Shown here: positions 58,295 to 64,000 of the stretch, in pieces | Layout: each line of letters opens with the position of its first letter | Position numbering within the stretch: the stretch's first letter is position 1 | Source of the DNA: Rhaphigaster nebulosa | Taxonomy: Eukaryota > Arthropoda > Insecta > Hemiptera > Pentatomidae | Direction: 5' to 3' | Assembly: GCA_948150685.1 (NCBI GenBank) | Contig: OX411306.1 | Span: 233,191,147-233,255,146 of the forward strand | DNA: 64,000 nt | Notes under the pieces: generated by a model | What the model saw: only the letters and a program-made list of their open reading frames with translations | What the model was told of the DNA's origin: nothing | The model's database searches: none | Made by a program: the position numbers and the translations under genes

Positions 58295-58734
58295 GTTGTA
58301 CACAAAGGGTAATTGGGGGTAAGATAACACTGCGAAATACTGGTCAGTGCCAAATTCAGAAACTAGCCCTTTGTGACGTCAGCTGGAAGGTGGTATGGCC
58401 AGCACAAGCTTCTCTGGTTGCCTGCTGAGTGGTTAGTTTTTTTGTTGTTATTTTTTTAAAAATGTATTCTGATTACCAGGTGAGGAAAGACTTAGAATTG
58501 TTTATTTTAGATGTTAGATATATTTTAAGTGTTTTTTGAACCATAATATAAGTAATATATAGTATAAAGGCTAAAATGTGTGATTTAGGGGGTTATTTTA
58601 AAGGGGACATCATGGCGGCAGACATGCTTAATTTTCAAATAGCTATTTTAGCTATCGTGTTAAAATACGTGATTTGTATTTCAAATTAAAAAAACACTGG
58701 GATAAGAAATGATTTTAAAGGTTATACTTTAATA

Positions 58735-58736
<2 letters not shown>

Positions 58737-58789
<53 letters not shown>
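58737..58789. repeat. (TA)n microsatellite
   Basis: In L'. The R counterpart near 33330 is short and not expanded. Confidence 0.95.
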
Positions 58790-58793
<4 letters not shown>

Positions 58794-59031
58794 ATTAAAA
58801 TAACAAACCAAATATGCACATTGCTTTAAATGGCATGAATACGTCAATGCCAAGCATCACTCTGGAATACCCCTGGCATTAATTATTAAATTATTGATTC
58901 GTTTATTGCAGAAAAATAATTTAAATATTGTATCACTTTCACCAACAGAGTAGAGAATATAGGTGGTCAATTGAAAGTGAAATTTTAAAATTATTTTTTA
59001 GTCCTTTGCACTTTGTATATATATAATGAAA

Positions 59032-59032
<1 letters not shown>

Positions 59033-59093
<61 letters not shown>
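59033..59093. repeat. (TA)n microsatellite
   Basis: In L'. The homologous position in R (near 33088) has ATACATATAG only. Confidence 0.95.
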
Positions 59094-59095
<2 letters not shown>

Positions 59096-60039
59096 TTGAA
59101 TTCTCCTTTGTTAAATGTTGTTTCTAATATTCCATCGGAATTTTTTTTTTTTTTTTATAATGTATTCTGATCACCAGGTGAGTACAGACTTATGTGCAAT
59201 TCTTTATATTTGATGTTAGATATATCATATAGTATTTTTTTGAACCGTGTAATAAGTAATATAAAGTATAAAGATTAAAATGTAAAATGTTAGATCTAGG
59301 GGATTATTTTAAAGGGGACTTCATGGCAGCAGACAGGCTTAAATTTCAAATAGCTATCCTAGCCATCTTGTTAATATACGTGATTTTTTGTATATACCTT
59401 ATTAAAATAACAAAAGAAATATGCACATTGTTTTAACTGTCAATACCAAAAATCACATTAGAATACCCTTGATATTCCTATTAAATTATTGATTCGTTTA
59501 TTTCAGAGAAATAATTTAAATATTACTTGTATCATTTTACCAACAGAGTAGAGAATATAGGTGGTCATTTGAAAGTGAAATTTTAAACTTTTTTTTTAGC
59601 CCTATGCATTTTGTAAATATTTGTATCATTGAATTCTCGTTTGTTAAATTTTCTTTCCAATATTATATCGTATTATTTTTATTATTTTTTTATTTTTTTT
59701 AGGCTTATCGATTTATAATTATCAATTTGAAAAAATGGGTTCATCAACTACTCTATTTTATATGATGTGAGAATGTATATAATAGCTAAATCAAACAATT
59801 TTAAAGGCTTTCTTTTATTCATTATTCATGGCTTTTCGTTTACCGTAAATTAAAATGGGATCCTAATCAGAAGTTTTGGTTGAAGTTTGAATCTCCAGGT
59901 TTGTAAGCAGGCTGACATCAGTTGACACTATTTCTATCATAGATAGCACCGGATTCTGATAAGAATTTCATTTTAATTTACAGGGATTGAAACGTCATGA
60001 ATAATGAATACAAGAAAAATATTAATCGAATGACATATT

Positions 60040-60447
60040 TAATTCTTTTCATCATAACTTTTTTCCCTGCTATTCCTCGGTGATTTACTACATAAATGAA
60101 AAGTTAAAGACATTTATGAAGAATAATTTAGGCAAGTTTCATCAAAATCGTTGGAGCCGTTTTCGAGGAAATTGTAAACAAGTGTAAAATCGATTATATA
60201 AAGTGGCACTTCCGGTAAGTCGATTTTGACGAAAATGTTGCTGTAATATCACATGCATGTACCAACCTTAAATACGTAATTTCAGTATCTTACGACTTTT
60301 TGTTTTTGAGCTAGACTGTTCATATACACACACACAGACCATTTTGCGAGACTTGGTCATTTGGATACAGGGGACATTAAAACGTGTATTTCCATCGAAA
60401 ACTCGAATTCGAATATTTTCGTATACTTCGTATATAGGTAAGGGAAA
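60040..60447 (-). repeat. r3 repeat with hairpin end, L' copy
   Basis: Counterpart of 16430-16870. A part of the terminal region (AATATTTTCACGATCGAAAT in L) is shortened here. Confidence 0.5.
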
Positions 60448-60699
60448 GTAACAAATCAAAGAAATTCGTTTTAAATGTTAAAACTGCGTTTATATCTAAC
60501 ATAGATCTGTAATCTTGCTTTTTGAATAAATTGTTTGCATATTAAATAATTTTACATGCTTTGCGGATGTAGTGAAATTAAATTAATTTTTTTAACTCTA
60601 TATCCACTGTTGCATTATATTTAAGTATTATATCGAGTAGTTAATGGAATCACCCAACTAAAAATTTAGCCTGCATTATATCTCTTGTAAGGTCAGATC

Positions 60700-62805
60700 C
60701 AGACCTGGGATGGGATCCCTTCTACTCATTGGATGCAATGTAAGGGAGTTTTGAGCAGTCTGAATTTTTTGGGAATTAAGTGACTGGAAATGTTTTTCTA
60801 GTGGGGCTCACCATAGAACCATTTTCTGAAACAATTGGAGTTACAGACCTTACGAAGCAGCGTCGTGCAATTCTTCTGGTAGGAGAATACAACACCGCCT
60901 GTAACCGGTCGTAAACCACCACGCACCTTGATTGAGTGCAGCTCCAGAAGAAATAAAGTAGTGTATGTGGGCCAGACCCCCTATCGTGCACCTCCTCCCC
61001 AACACCCTATAAATTACACACCGTTGTGTTCCTTGGACGAAAGCGCTGTCAGTCTTCTTCCTCATCAATGAGCATTCATAATTGCTATAGTTATTAGCTC
61101 GATTGACATAATTTAGTTTAATTACATCAGCGAGCTCATGTTAGTACAAAAGCACAGGGCAACAGTGATTTTCCGGCGCAGGGTTTCATAATCGGTTCTG
61201 GATAATGGCATTCTTCTTTGTACGAGAAAAATATCAGATTTGCCGAATTGACTCCAGTTTTTTAAATAAAAGCAATACATACTCTTACATTAAAAGAAAG
61301 AAAATGAAATTTTTTTTTCGGGAAATAGTGATTTGTTCGCGGAGGGTTTCAAGGCTAACCTGGATAATTTCAGTCCGCTCAATTTCAGAAAAATATCAGA
61401 TTTGCCCAATAGACTCTAGTTTTTAAATAAAGGCAATATATACTGTAACTTATCTAGATTTATTTTACAAAAAATAGAGTCAATTTGAAAAAAGTAACTA
61501 TACCTCGTGTAGCTTAATACATTAATGTATCTATACTCACACTCTATAGCTATTGCGGAAGAAAAAATATTTTTTGTTTCCCATTGTAATTTAAGTGCTA
61601 GTGACAATAATATAACATATACGTTTTTTATTTATTTTTTAATTAACATTCTTTATTCTGTTCTGAGGACTTATAAGACGGTAACTCTCGTAAACAAACA
61701 TACAATTATAGCAATAAATCTTAATCCAGGCTCATCCTTCAACCACATCCTAATTAAAAATAAATATAGCCAACTGGAGTAAAAGCATATTATATTTTCC
61801 GCGTGGTTTGCAGTTTTCCAGATATTGAACATGGAAACAGAAAATGAATGAAAATTGTATGTTTTTTATTGAATAAAATACCGCCATTTTAAAAATAGCG
61901 GCTTTAGGATGGCTGACAAGGCTTATTTTACTCCGAATGTCCTACACATTCGTAATTCACATTAAAACCTTCTCCTAAAATGAGTACTCAATTTCGGCCC
62001 TTGCTCCAGTTGGCTATATTAATTTTTATTAGGATGTGGTTGAAGTATGAACCTGGATTAAGATTTATTGCTATAATTGTATGTTTGTTTACGAGAGTTA
62101 CCGTCTTATAAGTCCTCAGAACAGAATAAAGAATGTTAATTACAAAAAAAAAGGATAAATTTTGTACGCATTATATTATTGTTACTAGCACTTAAATCAC
62201 ACTGGGGAATAAAAAATTAATTTTTTCTTGCGCAATAGCTATAGAGTGTGTGAATCGGCTCTGAAACCCTGCGCCACAAAATCACTGTTGCCCTGTGTTA
62301 TTGTACAAATATGAGCTCATTAATGTAATTAAACTAAATTATGCCAATCAAGCTAATAACTATTGCATTTATGAATGCTCATTGATGAGGAAGAAGACTG
62401 ACAGCGCTTTCGTCCCTCCCGCTTCACCGCTAATTGAGTGCATCTTCTAAGGACCCATTTCGAGTATTTTTGAATGTGACTATTGGTTTTTAAAGAAGAA
62501 TAAATTTTTTCGTTATTTTTGGCCGTTTGATGGCCACAGGTCTTGAAATTTGAACTTTCGTGTGAACGACTTAAAAATATTGACTTTACTGATGATATCT
62601 AATATCCAAGCCAATTATTTATTTAAATTATTCTCACAACTCACAAGGAACATAACGGTGTGCAATTTATATGGATATAGGGGAGGGGGTGCACGATATG
62701 GGGGTATGGCGCACAGACTAATACATTGCTTCATTTCTTCTGGATTCCCAAACATTTCCCACTGCTCATAACTCCCTTACAATGCATCCAATGAGTAGAA
62801 GGGAT
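60700..62805. repeat. Nested palindrome upstream of Beclin-like gene (L')
   Basis: Same structure as 17140-19510: CTTCTACTCATTGG at 60719 pairs with CCAATGAGTAGAAG at 62788, and 61580-61820 pairs with 61980-62210. It lacks the 334-bp segment of L but has an extra A-rich/GAAATTTTT-containing block (61240-61490) that R also has (30870-31090) and L lacks. Confidence 0.75.
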
Positions 62806-63014
62806 TCAGTCCCACCCACATGTAAAAATGTATAAAACCAATGGAATAATTCCTGTTTATGGAAAATTAAAATTATTTCAAATCTCTTTGATGTCATCCC
62901 TCAACCCATGACTTGTTTGTGTCATCGCTATTCTCCATTGAAGTTTCTATATACTTCAAACCTATGTATATATTAGAAACAGCTTTCATTGATTATTTTG
63001 TACATTCGTTTCAG

Positions 63015-64000
63015 ATGGAGGATGACTCTGTAGAGGGATTCACTTTCTTGGAAGCCCCTCCTGAAGCACCTGGTGAATTATCACGTATCGTGAACGTCAC
63101 TACCTACTTTTATGATTCCCTTTCCTCCAACTCAGAAATCGATCCCCGTGCGTGTGTGGAATGTATGGATAAGTTAACTCTTATGATGGAGGATCATTTA
63201 AAATTCACGGAAGAGGAATATAATGATTATATTCAATTTCTCCAGACGCTCGAAGCTGAACATTTTGATGAGGACATAAGAGAACTCGAAAAAGAGTTGG
63301 AGGATCTCCTGTTAGAAGAAGAGAAGGTCAAATTTGAATTATCGATGGAAAGACTAGAAGAAAAGGAAATAACATTTGAATATGACGCACTGTTAAAAAG
63401 AAATAAAGAATTGGTTGGAGAAGAACTGAAATACTTTAGGTCATATTATAAATATTTGTATAATCATCACTCTACTCAGGAGGAATTGATAAGTTTAAAT
63501 TCTCAGATCGTTTATAACGAAGGAAATATAGAGGTATTGAAAAATACAAATATATTTCAGACTACATTTAACATATGGTACAAGGATGGTTATGGGACAA
63601 TCAACGATCTGAGACTGGGATATCTGTCTTCTGCTCCAGTGGATTGGAACGAAATCAATGCTGCATGGGGACAAATTTCCCTTCTTCTCTTAGCACTTGC
63701 TAAGAGGATGAATTTAAAATTTAAAAAATTCCGTCTGGTGCCGTTTGGAAACCATTCATTCATTGAGATGACTGTGAAGAAAAAGAAATTACCACTTTTT
63801 GGTTATGGTAGTTTCAAATTTCGTTTCGATAACAAATTAGATAGAGCGATGGTTGCCTTCCTCAATTGCTTACAGCAGCTGAAAGAATCGAATCAATCTG
63901 TAATTTGTTTTCCCTATAAAATTAAAAGTGCAACATTAGAAGACGATAGCACCGGAATTTCTTATTCCATAAGAATTCAGTTTAATTCCGAAGAACATTG
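63015..64000 (+). CDS. Beclin-1/Atg6-like protein (copy L', cut by window end)
   Basis: Opens at the same ATG after TTTCAG and stays open through 328 codons to the window edge. About 10 residue changes from L, for example Phe to Ser in the HHFTQ motif and Tyr to Phe in GNHSY. Hand count versus L: about 10 replacement and 6 silent changes. It shares with R three sites where L differs (RIV, REL, a TTA Leu codon), so L carries private changes or the copies have exchanged sequence. The C-terminal last ~28 residues lie outside the window. Confidence 0.9.
   Translation, partial: MEDDSVEGFTFLEAPPEAPGELSRIVNVTTYFYDSLSSNSEIDPRACVECMDKLTLMMEDHLKFTEEEYNDYIQFLQTLEAEHFDEDIRELEKELEDLLLEEEKVKFELSMERLEEKEITFEYDALLKRNKELVGEELKYFRSYYKYLYNHHSTQEELISLNSQIVYNEGNIEVLKNTNIFQTTFNIWYKDGYGTINDLRLGYLSSAPVDWNEINAAWGQISLLLLALAKRMNLKFKKFRLVPFGNHSFIEMTVKKKKLPLFGYGSFKFRFDNKLDRAMVAFLNCLQQLKESNQSVICFPYKIKSATLEDDSTGISYSIRIQFNSEEH

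Overview
The window is AT-rich eukaryotic DNA, most likely from an insect and possibly a hemipteran (weak inference). The signs are intronless Beclin-1/Atg6-like genes, an S1 serine-protease terminal exon with a splice acceptor, several LINE remnants, a mariner element, a Ty3/gypsy retrotransposon primed by tRNA-Phe, and about 19 long (TA)n microsatellites. No bacterial gene organisation is present.

Almost everything lies in large, recently amplified blocks. Duplicon A (about 1-12990) recurs in the same orientation as A' (about 35422-51359). Between them is a giant imperfect palindrome: left arm L (about 14980-24345), a 1.75 kb non-palindromic spacer (about 24346-26089) and right arm R (about 26090-34650, inverted). 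A third arm, L' (about 57500 to the window end), has the same orientation as L. The order A - L - R - A' - L' suggests a tandem array whose repeat unit of roughly 35-43 kb itself contains a palindrome.

Each arm carries one uninterrupted Beclin-like gene: L 19707-20777 (+), R 29546-30616 (-), and L' 63015 to the window end (+). They keep the coiled coil and the C-terminal BARA/evolutionarily conserved domain. They lack the N-terminal quarter of Beclin-1, including the first CxxC pair, and the BH3 core is altered. By hand count L and R differ by about 18 replacement and 3 silent nucleotide changes, with no frameshift or stop. This multicopy, palindrome-borne, truncated Beclin family is the main candidate for an undescribed system.

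The A duplicons hold degenerate LINEs in both orientations, including one with an internal 325-bp tandem array (about 6 units in A, 3 in A'), and a terminal exon of a trypsin-like protease. A' also has a 2.67-kb tandem duplication, a 1.4-kb insertion and a 5218-bp Ty3/gypsy element (51360-56577). That element has identical 181-bp LTRs, but its reverse transcriptase has an internal deletion and its integrase tail an in-frame stop. An internally deleted mariner (56822-57384) lies just downstream.

The only host protein-coding features I can support are the three Beclin-like genes and the protease exon pair. The rest is repeats, mobile-element debris and unrecognised non-coding DNA. Block boundaries are from reading by eye and are good to tens of bases at best.
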